Positions 1-6,790 of a stretch of DNA of 8,920 nt are shown here, piece after piece; the first letter of the stretch is position 1, and the number at the start of each line of letters is the position of its first letter. The stretch comes from Candidatus Bipolaricaulota bacterium (GTDB taxonomy: Bacteria > Bipolaricaulota > Bipolaricaulia > UBA7950 > UBA9294). The notes under the pieces are model-generated. The model searched no databases. It had not been told where the DNA came from and saw nothing but the letters and a program-made list of their open reading frames with translations. Where the stretch lies: the NCBI GenBank assembly GCA_023132545.1, contig JAGLYB010000014.1:1-8920 (forward strand). The letters are read 5' to 3'. Position numbers and translations under genes: made by a program.

Positions 1-1
1 A

Positions 2-1471
2 AACCGAATCGTTGACAGTTCGTTCCCAATGCAGTGGAGAGAGAAACTCATTCCGTTCCTGGAGAGGGAAACGCGCCCTTTGGCCGTTCGATCATCCTCG
101 GTCATGGAAGATAACACCGACCATTCGTTCGCGGGGATTTATCTGTCGGATTTCCTGCCCAATCGCGGTCCCCTTGAGCAACGGCTGGATGAACTGATCC
201 ATACAATCAAGCGAGTGTATGCCTCCACCTTCAACACCAATGCGCGTGCCTATCGCAAGCGTCATAAATTGGACTGGCGGAACGAGAAAATGGCCATCCT
301 GGTGCAGAATATGGTCGGAAGCCAATATAGCCACGGTCTGTTTTACCCTCTTGTGGGTGGAGTGGCGTTTTCCACCAATTACTACCCCTGGACAACGCGT
401 CTCAAGCCGGAGGACGGCATTGTTCGTCTAGTCGTCGGTACAGGCACGCGTGCCGTCGGCCGCGAATATGCGCGTGTATTCTCCCCCAAGATGCCGGGAT
501 TGCGGCCCGAGGGGTCGGATGTCCGTACCATCATTCGCTCGTCACAAGAAACAGTAGACGTACTAGACATGGAGTCCGGTCGACTCAGCCAACGCAGACT
601 CAATGCGTTATCCAATCCATTGTTGGCAAAGATCTGCTCCATAGTAACCGACGACGGAACACTACGTGATCCGCTTTCCACAGCGGCCATGGTCAAATCC
701 AACGAGCGATTTGTGGCATCATTTACGCGTTTGATCGAAGGCCAGACGATCATGCCTTTTACGCCGTTAATTAGGGAAACGCTCGCATCGCTGGAAGAGC
801 TACTCGAGTATCCAATCGACATTGAATTCGCTATCGATTTCTCAAGCCCAGAGGCATCGCTGCATGGCGCGCCGCTCTTCGTCGTACTGCAGGTACGCCC
901 CCTCGGCATACGTCCCGAACATCGAGAGATTCCCATTCCCGAGATATCGCCGGACCGAATGATCATGGAATGCAGCAATGTGTTGGGAAATGGGCAGCTC
1001 GCGAATATCAACCATCTTGTGTTCGTCAATCCGGAAGCCTATCGGTGGGATCATGCCTTCGACATCGCTCGTGCAATCGGACGGATCAATCAGCAGCTGG
1101 ATCAGGAAGACGAGCCCTATATCCTGATCGGGCCGGGACGATGGGGATCGAGCAATCCGCAGCTTGGTGTCCCTGCTCAGTACAACGAAATATCGGGGGC
1201 GGCCGTTATCGTTGAGATGTCCACAGCAACGTTCTCCCCCGAGCTGTCATACGGCACGCACTTTTATGCTGACATGGTGGCCAGCGGCGTGCTGTACCTT
1301 CCGTTTCACGAGGAGTTTGGAGATCAACTGAATCGAGAATTGCTTGGGAAAGCGGCGATCGCATACCAGGATGAGTTCATCACACACTACACCTTTCCGA
1401 AAGGTATGAGCGTGTTTGTTGATGGACAAAACCAACGGGGGGTTGTCGCGCTGACTGATTCGCACGGATAA
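2..1471 (+). CDS. PEP/pyruvate-binding (ATP-grasp) domain protein, 5' end outside window
   Basis: The frame is open to the left edge, and conserved sequence begins soon after it, so the true start lies upstream; the ATG at 29 is probably internal. Numbering from that ATG, RSSSVMED (21-28) matches the nucleotide-binding VRSSxxxED motif of the PEP synthase/PPDK N-terminal domain (PF01326). EFAID (266-270) and LQVRP (287-291) match the motifs that close this ATP-grasp fold. A true PEP synthase would continue with a phosphohistidine domain (TGGxTCHAA type) and a PEP-binding barrel; neither is present. Instead about 190 residues follow, including GPGRWGSSNPQLGVP (368-382) and YGTHFYADM (from 408), which look conserved but which I cannot assign to a domain. 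PEP synthase activity is therefore unlikely. Nucleotide or PEP/pyruvate binding is inferred from the fold. The gene converges on pfkA across 52 bases. Confidence 0.85.
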   Translation, partial: NRIVDSSFPMQWREKLIPFLERETRPLAVRSSSVMEDNTDHSFAGIYLSDFLPNRGPLEQRLDELIHTIKRVYASTFNTNARAYRKRHKLDWRNEKMAILVQNMVGSQYSHGLFYPLVGGVAFSTNYYPWTTRLKPEDGIVRLVVGTGTRAVGREYARVFSPKMPGLRPEGSDVRTIIRSSQETVDVLDMESGRLSQRRLNALSNPLLAKICSIVTDDGTLRDPLSTAAMVKSNERFVASFTRLIEGQTIMPFTPLIRETLASLEELLEYPIDIEFAIDFSSPEASLHGAPLFVVLQVRPLGIRPEHREIPIPEISPDRMIMECSNVLGNGQLANINHLVFVNPEAYRWDHAFDIARAIGRINQQLDQEDEPYILIGPGRWGSSNPQLGVPAQYNEISGAAVIVEMSTATFSPELSYGTHFYADMVASGVLYLPFHEEFGDQLNRELLGKAAIAYQDEFITHYTFPKGMSVFVDGQNQRGVVALTDSHG

Positions 1472-1497
1472 CCCCCGGTATTGATCGGCTCTATCCA

Positions 1498-1509
1498 CTG
1501 TTCGAACAG
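1498..1509. repeat. 12-bp perfect palindrome between convergent genes
   Basis: CTGTTCGAACAG is a perfect palindrome in the 52-base gap between the left-edge gene and pfkA. The half TTCGAACAG recurs at 1527-1535, inside the last codons of pfkA, followed by another palindrome, GGTCGACC (1535-1542). In RNA the 12-mer could form only a 4-bp stem with a TCGA loop and has no U-run on either strand. It is therefore not a convincing intrinsic terminator. Its role is unknown. Confidence 0.5.
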
Positions 1510-1523
1510 AATGTTCCAATCGA

Positions 1524-2552
1524 CTATTCGAACAGGTCGACCAAGTACAGCAATCCCTCGGGAACCGGGCGCGGCTTCCCTAGAGCATCGCCGAGGCGTA
1601 CGCTCTCGATCTTCATGCCATGAAGCGCAGTCATAACGTCGAACGTGCCCGCAAGAACGAATTCGATGGCGGCGGCTCCGAACCGAGTCGCCAGAATTCG
1701 ATCAAACGGCGCCGGACATCCACCACGCTGAAGATAGGCAAGATTGGTAACACGTACCGGTATGTGCATGCGCTCCGACAACTGATTGGCAATGTATTGT
1801 CCCACGCCGCCCAGTCGCATGTGTCCGAATGCGTCCTGTTCTGCCTCATCAACAACTTGGTGGCCGCCAAGCCCTTCCGGCGTCGCACCTTCCGCAACAA
1901 TGACAATGCTGAAGCGCTTTTTCAGCAACTCTCGACGCTTGATCTGGCGGAAGATCGAATCGATATTGAACTGCTCTTCTGGCAGAAGGATAACATCGGC
2001 TCCACCGGCCACGCCGCCCATCAGGCTGAGCCACCCGGCGTCGCGCCCCATCACTTCAAGGATGAGCACGCGGTGATGCGATGCCGCCGTCGTGTGCAGA
2101 CGATCAAGCGCATCGGTGATCGCTTCCAATGCTGAGAAGAACCCGAGAGAGTAGTCGGTACAAGCGATGTCATTGTCAATCGTCTGCGGGATGCCGATGA
2201 CCTTCACTCCATGTTCCGCCAGTCGATGGGCAACACCCATCGTGTCATCGCCTCCAATGGCGATCAGGCTATCGATGGCATTGACCCTCATCGTTTCGAT
2301 GACCTTCTCCGGCCCGCCTGGCTCGTTGAATGGGTTGGTTCGCGAGCTACCGAGAATTGTTCCGCCGATATGCAGAATGCCTGACACATCAGCCATGGTC
2401 AGGGGCTGAACGAGGTTCTCTATCGGCCCTCGCCAACCTTCTAGAAATCCGACCACTTCGACGTCATGTTTTGCGCCGTATCGGACGATCGAGCGAAGGG
2501 TCGCGTTGATACCCGGCGAATCCCCACCCCCAGTTAAGACACCGACTCTCAC
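1524..2552 (-). CDS. pfkA: 6-phosphofructokinase
   Basis: This enzyme phosphorylates fructose 6-phosphate to fructose 1,6-bisphosphate in the cytoplasm. The family signatures are clear (342 residues from the GTG at 2552): TGGGDSPGINA (7-17), GGDDT (100-104), PQTIDND (122-128, with the catalytic-base Asp at 126), MGRDAGW (168-174) and a late LQRGGCPAPFDR motif. The length is closer to the longer actinobacterial/PPi-type enzymes (about 340) than to E. coli PfkA (320). Donor specificity is unclear. The Asp after GGD normally marks PPi-dependent enzymes, but the next key position, usually Lys (PPi) or Gly/Lys (ATP), is Gln. The start is GTG at 2552, overlapping the fba stop as GTGA, with AGAAGGAG eight bases upstream. 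A GTG at 2561 lies inside that ribosome-binding site. The gene is co-transcribed with fba, which supports a glycolytic or gluconeogenic role. Confidence 0.95.
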   Translation of the reverse strand: MRVGVLTGGGDSPGINATLRSIVRYGAKHDVEVVGFLEGWRGPIENLVQPLTMADVSGILHIGGTILGSSRTNPFNEPGGPEKVIETMRVNAIDSLIAIGGDDTMGVAHRLAEHGVKVIGIPQTIDNDIACTDYSLGFFSALEAITDALDRLHTTAASHHRVLILEVMGRDAGWLSLMGGVAGGADVILLPEEQFNIDSIFRQIKRRELLKKRFSIVIVAEGATPEGLGGHQVVDEAEQDAFGHMRLGGVGQYIANQLSERMHIPVRVTNLAYLQRGGCPAPFDRILATRFGAAAIEFVLAGTFDVMTALHGMKIESVRLGDALGKPRPVPEGLLYLVDLFE

Positions 2553-3559
2553 GAAGCACACTCCTTCTCGGAGACCAGTGTTTTCCCGCCACTTCCGGCT
2601 TGTTGAATCAATTGTGTTGCGATATCTCCAATCCGCGACTGAACGCTTCGCCCCACCACGCGCGGATCAAACTGTGACTTATCTGGGCTCCAGTCGGACG
2701 CGGCGAATAGATTCAAGATGTCATCCTCGACATTCGCAGGAGGAATCATCGCATCGGCATGGTCACGATAGAATTCGCAAGCCGCTCGTCCATAGACATA
2801 TTGATACTGCGTGTCCTTGTTGAGCTTACAGATGCCGTTTTCGATCATCTCCCGTACTTGCTCTGGCAACAATCCAGAGGATCCATGAAGAACCAGCGGC
2901 GTTTTCAGACCGCTGTCAAGCAGTCGCTCACGGATCTTGCCCGCCAAATCCACTCGCAGGTCCAACGTTCGTCCCTTGGATACGCCATGTTGAGTTCCTA
3001 CAGAGATAGCCAACAGATCGGCGTTGGTACGCTGAACGAATTCAACAGCTTCCTCGGGATTCGTGTACAAGGCATCGTCAGAAGAGATTTCATCCTCCAC
3101 ACCCTTGATCTTCCCCAACTCGGCTTCAATAAGGATGCCTGTTCCCGCGGCGCGATCAGCCACTTCGCGGCAGATGCGGACATTGTCGTCAAACGGCTCT
3201 TTGGAGGCATCGATCATGATCGAAGAAACTAATTGATGCTCGATCGCGTCTTCGATGAGATCCCTTTCGTTGACCGTGAAGTGGTCCAGGTTGATGAATA
3301 CGCAAATGGGAAAAGCATTCGCGATTTCCTGGATCATCCTGGAAAGGGCCCGTAACCCAGCTTGTTTGTCTCCGCCTCCAGCGAATTTCGCAGCACCGGG
3401 GCTGATTTGTACGAGAAGATCCGATCGAGCCTCGGTATAGGCAGCGATCAGCCCGAGGAATATGTTGGATTCGGCCACGTTGTTTGCCATGAACGCATAG
3501 CCATCGCGTTGAGCAAGCCGATAGGCCTCCAACAATCTGTCACCACCACAAAATGGCAT
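2549..3559 (-). CDS. fba: Class II fructose-bisphosphate aldolase
   Basis: This zinc-dependent aldolase interconverts fructose 1,6-bisphosphate with dihydroxyacetone phosphate and glyceraldehyde 3-phosphate. In the 336-residue protein the class II signatures appear in order: INLDHF (89-94; catalytic Asp92 and zinc ligand His93), SIMIDAS (113-119), EAELG (145-149), GTQHG (188-192, zinc His) and LHGSSG (224-229, zinc His). All expected metal and catalytic residues are present, so it should be active. Related families act on tagatose bisphosphate, but the overlapping pfkA downstream points to fructose bisphosphate. The start is the ATG at 3559, five bases after AGGAGG; a TTG one codon earlier is only two bases from that site. 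The gene is first in the fba-pfkA operon, with a sigma70-like promoter about 85 bases upstream. The C-terminal residues are encoded within the pfkA ribosome-binding region. Confidence 0.95.
   Translation of the reverse strand: MPFCGGDRLLEAYRLAQRDGYAFMANNVAESNIFLGLIAAYTEARSDLLVQISPGAAKFAGGGDKQAGLRALSRMIQEIANAFPICVFINLDHFTVNERDLIEDAIEHQLVSSIMIDASKEPFDDNVRICREVADRAAGTGILIEAELGKIKGVEDEISSDDALYTNPEEAVEFVQRTNADLLAISVGTQHGVSKGRTLDLRVDLAGKIRERLLDSGLKTPLVLHGSSGLLPEQVREMIENGICKLNKDTQYQYVYGRAACEFYRDHADAMIPPANVEDDILNLFAASDWSPDKSQFDPRVVGRSVQSRIGDIATQLIQQAGSGGKTLVSEKECAS
2561..2569 (-). promoter_or_regulatory. Ribosome-binding site deciding the pfkA start
   Basis: GAGAAGGAG on the minus strand lies inside the 3' end of fba. 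It is 8 bases from the GTG at 2552 and directly abuts, and partly overlaps, the alternative GTG at 2561. This favours the downstream start and the 4-base overlap with fba, and suggests translational coupling. Confidence 0.7.
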
Positions 3560-3560
3560 C

Positions 3561-3571
3561 AAGGCCTCCTT
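3561..3571 (-). promoter_or_regulatory. fba ribosome-binding site in a short hairpin
   Basis: The minus strand reads AAGGAGGCCTT. The SD AGGAGG occupies 3570-3565, five bases before the ATG at 3559, which fixes the start. AAGG and CCTT could pair around an AGG loop and partly hide the SD, but a four-pair stem is weak and may not form in competition with the ribosome. Confidence 0.6.
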
Positions 3572-3644
3572 ACAGGACTCCCATAGGTTTCCGTTTCGTC
3601 GATTCGTTCTGTAGATGCTCGGCAGTACATTGACATTGTCGACA

Positions 3645-3673
3645 CTTATATCGCTAAATCACTATGCTCTCAA
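3645..3673 (-). promoter_or_regulatory. sigma70-like promoter for fba-pfkA
   Basis: On the minus strand, TTGAGA (3673-3668, 5/6 match to TTGACA) is followed after exactly 17 bases by TATAAG (3650-3645, 5/6 match to TATAAT). The predicted transcription start is near 3638, giving a leader of about 80 bases. The leader contains the palindrome TGTCGACA (3637-3644) at its very start and ends in the fba SD. The promoter lies in the 204-base gap between the maturation protease gene and fba, so fba-pfkA can be expressed independently of the acc genes. I see no clear terminator between them, so read-through is also possible. Confidence 0.6.
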
Positions 3674-3763
3674 CCCCGACTATCCTGTTTTGCCGCTCCA
3701 CTCAAGGAGGAAACCGGGAACAAACTGTCAGTGACTTCTAGAGATACGATTTGTGCTTGGGGA

Positions 3764-4192
3764 TCACGTCCAGATTGTGGCATGACGAAGGTGTTCGATG
3801 AGTACACGTACCGACGTATCAACAGCCGGAGACAACCCTTCTCCGAAGGACAAATCCGCCGGCTCAATGCCGATGAGGACGGTTTCCTTGGTCGCGGATT
3901 CGATGTTCCCAAGCACAAAAGATAGAGGCAACCCGTGCGTTGACGCCAACATACGGTCGTTGGCACCAATCGGCAAGCGGAGAAAATCGCCTGGCTCCTT
4001 GCCCATGATTGCGGCATCGACAATCACCAATAGATCTGGTTGTTCGCGAGATACAATACCAGCCGCATTCTCCAGCGCCGTTCCGCAGTCAATGGCGATC
4101 CAGTCCGAGTCAACCAAGCCCTCAGCAACGACAGGACCAACCCCGTCATCGTGTGACAGGCGGTTGCCTACGCTGAGCAGCATTCGTTTCAT
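3764..4192 (-). CDS. Hydrogenase maturation protease (HycI/HybD type, peptidase M52)
   Basis: The M52 family clips the C-terminal extension of the large subunit of [NiFe]-hydrogenases after nickel insertion. The 142-residue protein is the normal family length and opens with GNRLSHDDGVG (9-19). The nickel-sensing ligands known from HybD/HycI have counterparts at Asp16, Asp59 (VIVDAA) and His86 (STHGLPLS). GIEP (108-111) and GEGLSPAV (117-124) match the C-terminal family pattern. The ATG at 4192 overlaps the accA stop as ATGA, and no strong SD is visible, so translation is probably coupled to accA. No hydrogenase structural or hyp gene lies in the window. The substrate is therefore either an enzyme encoded elsewhere or, less likely, a different protein. 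An internal ATG three codons in (4183) is an alternative start. Confidence 0.88.
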   Translation of the reverse strand: MKRMLLSVGNRLSHDDGVGPVVAEGLVDSDWIAIDCGTALENAAGIVSREQPDLLVIVDAAIMGKEPGDFLRLPIGANDRMLASTHGLPLSFVLGNIESATKETVLIGIEPADLSFGEGLSPAVDTSVRVLIEHLRHATIWT

Positions 4193-5208
4193 TCGTCCGG
4201 TGACTCCGCAGGGGCTGACTCCACGTCTGCCGATCCGTCTGAAGACGGCTCTTCGGAGAGCGCACCCAATTCACGATAGCTACCTATTGAGCGATAGCGC
4301 TCAAATCGCGCGTCAAGCAACTTGTCGAGTTCGAGCTTTTGCAGCTCGTTCAAGAATTCGACCAAGCTTGACGTCAGGGCCTCGACCGTTTGGTCGAAAT
4401 CCTTGTGTGCCCCGCCCAATGGTTCTGGAATGACAGCATCGATCAATCCCAATTCGGACAGATGTTCGGCAGTGAGGTTGAGGGCAGTGGCGGCTTCCTC
4501 GCTCTTGTCCTTCTCTTTCCAAAGGATGGCGGCAGCCCCCTCAGGAGTGATCACTGAATACACCGCGTTTTCCAGCATCAGGACACGATCGGCCAGTCCG
4601 ATGGCCAATGCACCGCCCGACCCACCTTCACCGATGACTACAGATAGAATAGGTATTCGTAGTTGTGACATCGTAAGTAAGCTCTCCGCAATCGCTCCGC
4701 CGATGTTGGTTTCTTCAGATTCCACGCCCGGGTAGGCACCCGGCGTGTCGATGAATGTAATCACAGGAAACCCGAAGCGTTCGGCCAGCTTCATGGCACG
4801 AACCGCCTTTCGATAGCCTTGCGGACGAGTCATCCCGAAAAATCGTTCCGTGTTCTCTTCAGTGGATCGGCCCTTCTGTTGAGCCACAAGCATTACGGTT
4901 CGGCCGTCCAATTTGGCCAAGCCGGTCAGCAAGGCACGATCATCGCCGATCATACGATCGCCGTGTAACTCATAGAACCCCGTAAAGATCGTATTGATGT
5001 AGTCCAGAGAATAAGGGCGCTTCGGATTGCGCGCGATCTTGACCCGCTCCCAGTCGGATAAATTCGAGTAAAGCTCCCTGCGCAGTTCGACCAGTTTTGT
5101 CTCCAGCTTGGCAATCTCACTGGACAAATCCATGCCGTCCATCTCATTGAGTTGCTTCAGCTCCTCAATCTTTGTCTCAAGCAGATCTAAGGTGCGTTCG
5201 TTGCTCAT
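4189..5208 (-). CDS. accA: Acetyl-CoA carboxylase carboxyltransferase subunit alpha
   Basis: AccA pairs with AccD in the cytosolic carboxyltransferase that moves CO2 from carboxybiotin-BCCP to acetyl-CoA, making malonyl-CoA for fatty-acid synthesis. The 339-residue protein has the usual helical N-terminus (about 1-47), ELHGDR (80-85), QKGR (111-114), TPGAYPG (155-161) and the oxyanion-forming GEGGSGGALAIG (193-204), followed by SVITPEGAAAILW and IPEPLGGAH. E. coli AccA has 319 residues; the extra length is a Ser/Glu/Asp-rich tail (about 318-339) that is probably disordered. The ATG at 5208 overlaps the accD stop (ATGA) and is preceded by GGAGGT. Adjacent, overlapping accD-accA suggests stoichiometric co-translation of the two subunits. 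The 3' end overlaps the maturation protease gene. The biotin carrier and carboxylase subunits (accB, accC) are not in the window. Confidence 0.97.
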   Translation of the reverse strand: MSNERTLDLLETKIEELKQLNEMDGMDLSSEIAKLETKLVELRRELYSNLSDWERVKIARNPKRPYSLDYINTIFTGFYELHGDRMIGDDRALLTGLAKLDGRTVMLVAQQKGRSTEENTERFFGMTRPQGYRKAVRAMKLAERFGFPVITFIDTPGAYPGVESEETNIGGAIAESLLTMSQLRIPILSVVIGEGGSGGALAIGLADRVLMLENAVYSVITPEGAAAILWKEKDKSEEAATALNLTAEHLSELGLIDAVIPEPLGGAHKDFDQTVEALTSSLVEFLNELQKLELDKLLDARFERYRSIGSYRELGALSEEPSSDGSADVESAPAESPDE

Positions 5209-6047
5209 GCTACCTCCGCGAAGAACCCGAGTAGAGAGGAAAGTTCCTCGCGCATATGCGCCCGTTGGACAACCCGGTCGATAGCTCCGTGTTCGAAGGC
5301 GAACGTGTCTGTCTGGTAATCAGCCGGCAATTCCTGCGCAATCGTGTGCTGAATGACCCGCCGTCCGGCAAACCCGATCATGGCACCGCGCTCGGCAATG
5401 ATGACATCACCCAGGCTGGCAATCGAGGCCTGCACACCGCCCGATGTAGGGTAGGTCATGATCGAGATGAACGGCAATCCGGCTTCAGCCAGTTTCGCAC
5501 GAACTGCTGTCGTTTTCGCCATCTGCATCAGCGAAAAAAGACCTTCCTGCAGGCGGGCGCCGCCCGAAGACGACACCAGGATGAACGGGCGGCGATCCTG
5601 TATGGCGGTTTCCATACCGTGGCAAATCTGCTCGCCCATCACCGACCCCATACTGCCGCCGATGAATCGGAAATCCATCACCCCCAAAATCACGGGAACG
5701 CTGTTGATGGTCGCCTTGCCTACTACAATGGCATCAGGAATCCCGGTCACTCCTTGCGCCTGCTCGATGCGATCTTGATAGGATTTGCGATCCACGAACT
5801 TCAGCGGATCCGCTGCTTCGATGCTCTTGGAGATATTGTCGAAGCTGTCTTCGTCCACCAGCATCTCGATACGCTCTTCCACGGTTAGGAAGAAATACTC
5901 ACCACAGCTGGGACAGATGTTGTTGTTCTCACGAACACGGCGTTTGAAGATCAGCTCGCCGCAAGCCTTGCACTTCATCCACAGACTATCGTCCGGGGCC
6001 TTGTCTACATTGACACGAAGGTATTGTTTGTCTTTGAAGATCGACAT
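5205..6047 (-). CDS. accD: Acetyl-CoA carboxylase carboxyltransferase subunit beta
   Basis: AccD supplies the zinc-ribbon half of the acetyl-CoA carboxyltransferase. The 280-residue protein has the four-cysteine zinc ribbon C26-x2-C29 and C45-x2-C48, then the crotonase-fold motifs GGSMGSVMGE (130-139), SSSGGARLQEG (159-169) and TSGGVQAS (201-208). The stretch AERGAMIGFAGRRVI has Arg220 where most AccD have Pro (AEPxAxIGFAG), and Arg229, an alternative seen in some other AccD lineages. Everything else looks intact. The ATG at 6047 starts 13 bases after the DUF502 stop, with a modest AGAGGCGG-type SD. The 3' end overlaps accA as ATGA. The gene is probably transcribed from the promoter upstream of DUF502. 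Confidence 0.97.
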   Translation of the reverse strand: MSIFKDKQYLRVNVDKAPDDSLWMKCKACGELIFKRRVRENNNICPSCGEYFFLTVEERIEMLVDEDSFDNISKSIEAADPLKFVDRKSYQDRIEQAQGVTGIPDAIVVGKATINSVPVILGVMDFRFIGGSMGSVMGEQICHGMETAIQDRRPFILVSSSGGARLQEGLFSLMQMAKTTAVRAKLAEAGLPFISIMTYPTSGGVQASIASLGDVIIAERGAMIGFAGRRVIQHTIAQELPADYQTDTFAFEHGAIDRVVQRAHMREELSSLLGFFAEVA

Positions 6048-6060
6048 CGATTCACCGCCT

Positions 6061-6750
6061 CTACGAACGCTTCCGGAAAGGAGACATCCAGGAGCGTTTG
6101 TTGTCTTTCCCCTCTACGATTTGAGTCGTCCTGAGGGAGTCAGGAAGAGCCGAGCCGCTGGATACAACCATCGACAAGGCATCTTCCACCGGCATATCGA
6201 TATAGGTCAACAGCCGTTTGGGAATAATAAGCATGTACCCCGACAGTGGATTGGGGGCCGTCGGGGTATAAACGAGCACACAATCTTCACCCGTTGCGTC
6301 TTGGAGTTTGCCTAAGTTTTCGTTGGTTACCATCCCCAAGACGTTTATCCCCTCTTTCGGGTACTCGAACATCACCACTTGTTGGAACGATGATGTCGAG
6401 GATCGGTTGAGCAGGGCATGGGTGAACTGCTTGAGGGTTCCGTACATCTTTCGTACGCCCGGAAACCAGAAGAAAATCCGTTCGAAGTAATAGTGCAAAC
6501 CACGTCCTAGGACACTGCGCACGACAAACCCAATCAAGAATATCAGCAGAATGGTAATAACGATACCAAGGCCGGGAACCCATCTCCCCATGGCACGTTC
6601 GATGGTCAATCCAAACGGGGTGTTCTTGCCAACGAATCGATCGATCATTCGGTACAAAAGCAACAAGATATAAACCGTAGCCCCCACAGGGAGGATGGCC
6701 AGCAGACCGCTGACAAAGATCGTTCTCAGCCAAAGCAAGAATTTCTTCAT
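6061..6750 (-). CDS. DUF502 family inner-membrane protein
   Basis: This 229-residue protein matches the DUF502 family (PF04367). The family is widespread in bacteria and has no established biochemical role. It opens with a short charged N-terminus and a transmembrane segment (about 11-33, IFVSGLLAILPVG...) typical of the family. A second hydrophobic segment lies at about 59-77, followed by VRSVLGRGL, RIFFWFPGVRKMYGTLKQ and a soluble beta-rich C-terminal half (GPPAPNPLSGY-like: TPTAPNPLSGYMLIIPK). The ATG at 6750 follows GGGGAGGG closely. It is the first gene of the apparent DUF502-accD-accA-protease operon and is transcribed divergently from the lytic transglycosylase gene 72 bases away. Linkage to acc hints at a membrane or lipid-related task, but that is inference only. 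Confidence 0.9.
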   Translation of the reverse strand: MKKFLLWLRTIFVSGLLAILPVGATVYILLLLYRMIDRFVGKNTPFGLTIERAMGRWVPGLGIVITILLIFLIGFVVRSVLGRGLHYYFERIFFWFPGVRKMYGTLKQFTHALLNRSSTSSFQQVVMFEYPKEGINVLGMVTNENLGKLQDATGEDCVLVYTPTAPNPLSGYMLIIPKRLLTYIDMPVEDALSMVVSSGSALPDSLRTTQIVEGKDNKRSWMSPFRKRS

Positions 6751-6790
6751 ACCCTCCCCTTGTGCGTCGTCGAATGGAACGGATTCAAGA

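Noticed and set aside
382..1029. Long open frame antisense to the PEP/pyruvate-binding gene
   Set aside because: No recognisable domain, low-complexity Ser/Arg-rich composition, and fully shadowed by a gene with clear family motifs.
1504..1516. LexA-like site GAAC-N5-GTTC
   Set aside because: The Gram-positive LexA box needs GAAC-N4-GTTC; spacing is one base too long and the site lies between gene ends, not at a promoter.
2553..2561. Earlier GTG start for pfkA
   Set aside because: The codon lies at the end of the SD itself, so the ribosome could not use it with that site.
3560..3562. TTG start for fba one codon upstream
   Set aside because: Only two bases from the SD; the adjacent ATG is the better start.
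3660..3763. Intrinsic terminator after the maturation protease gene
   Set aside because: Only weak stems such as CTCC-ACTCAA-GGAG are present and there is no U-run; a Rho-dependent stop or read-through is equally possible.
3798..4433. Long plus-strand open frame across the accA/protease junction
   Set aside because: It opposes two genes with complete catalytic motifs and its translation resembles no protein family.
5256..5888. Plus-strand open frame antisense to accD
   Set aside because: His/Arg-rich shadow of a well-conserved gene, no SD and no recognisable motif.
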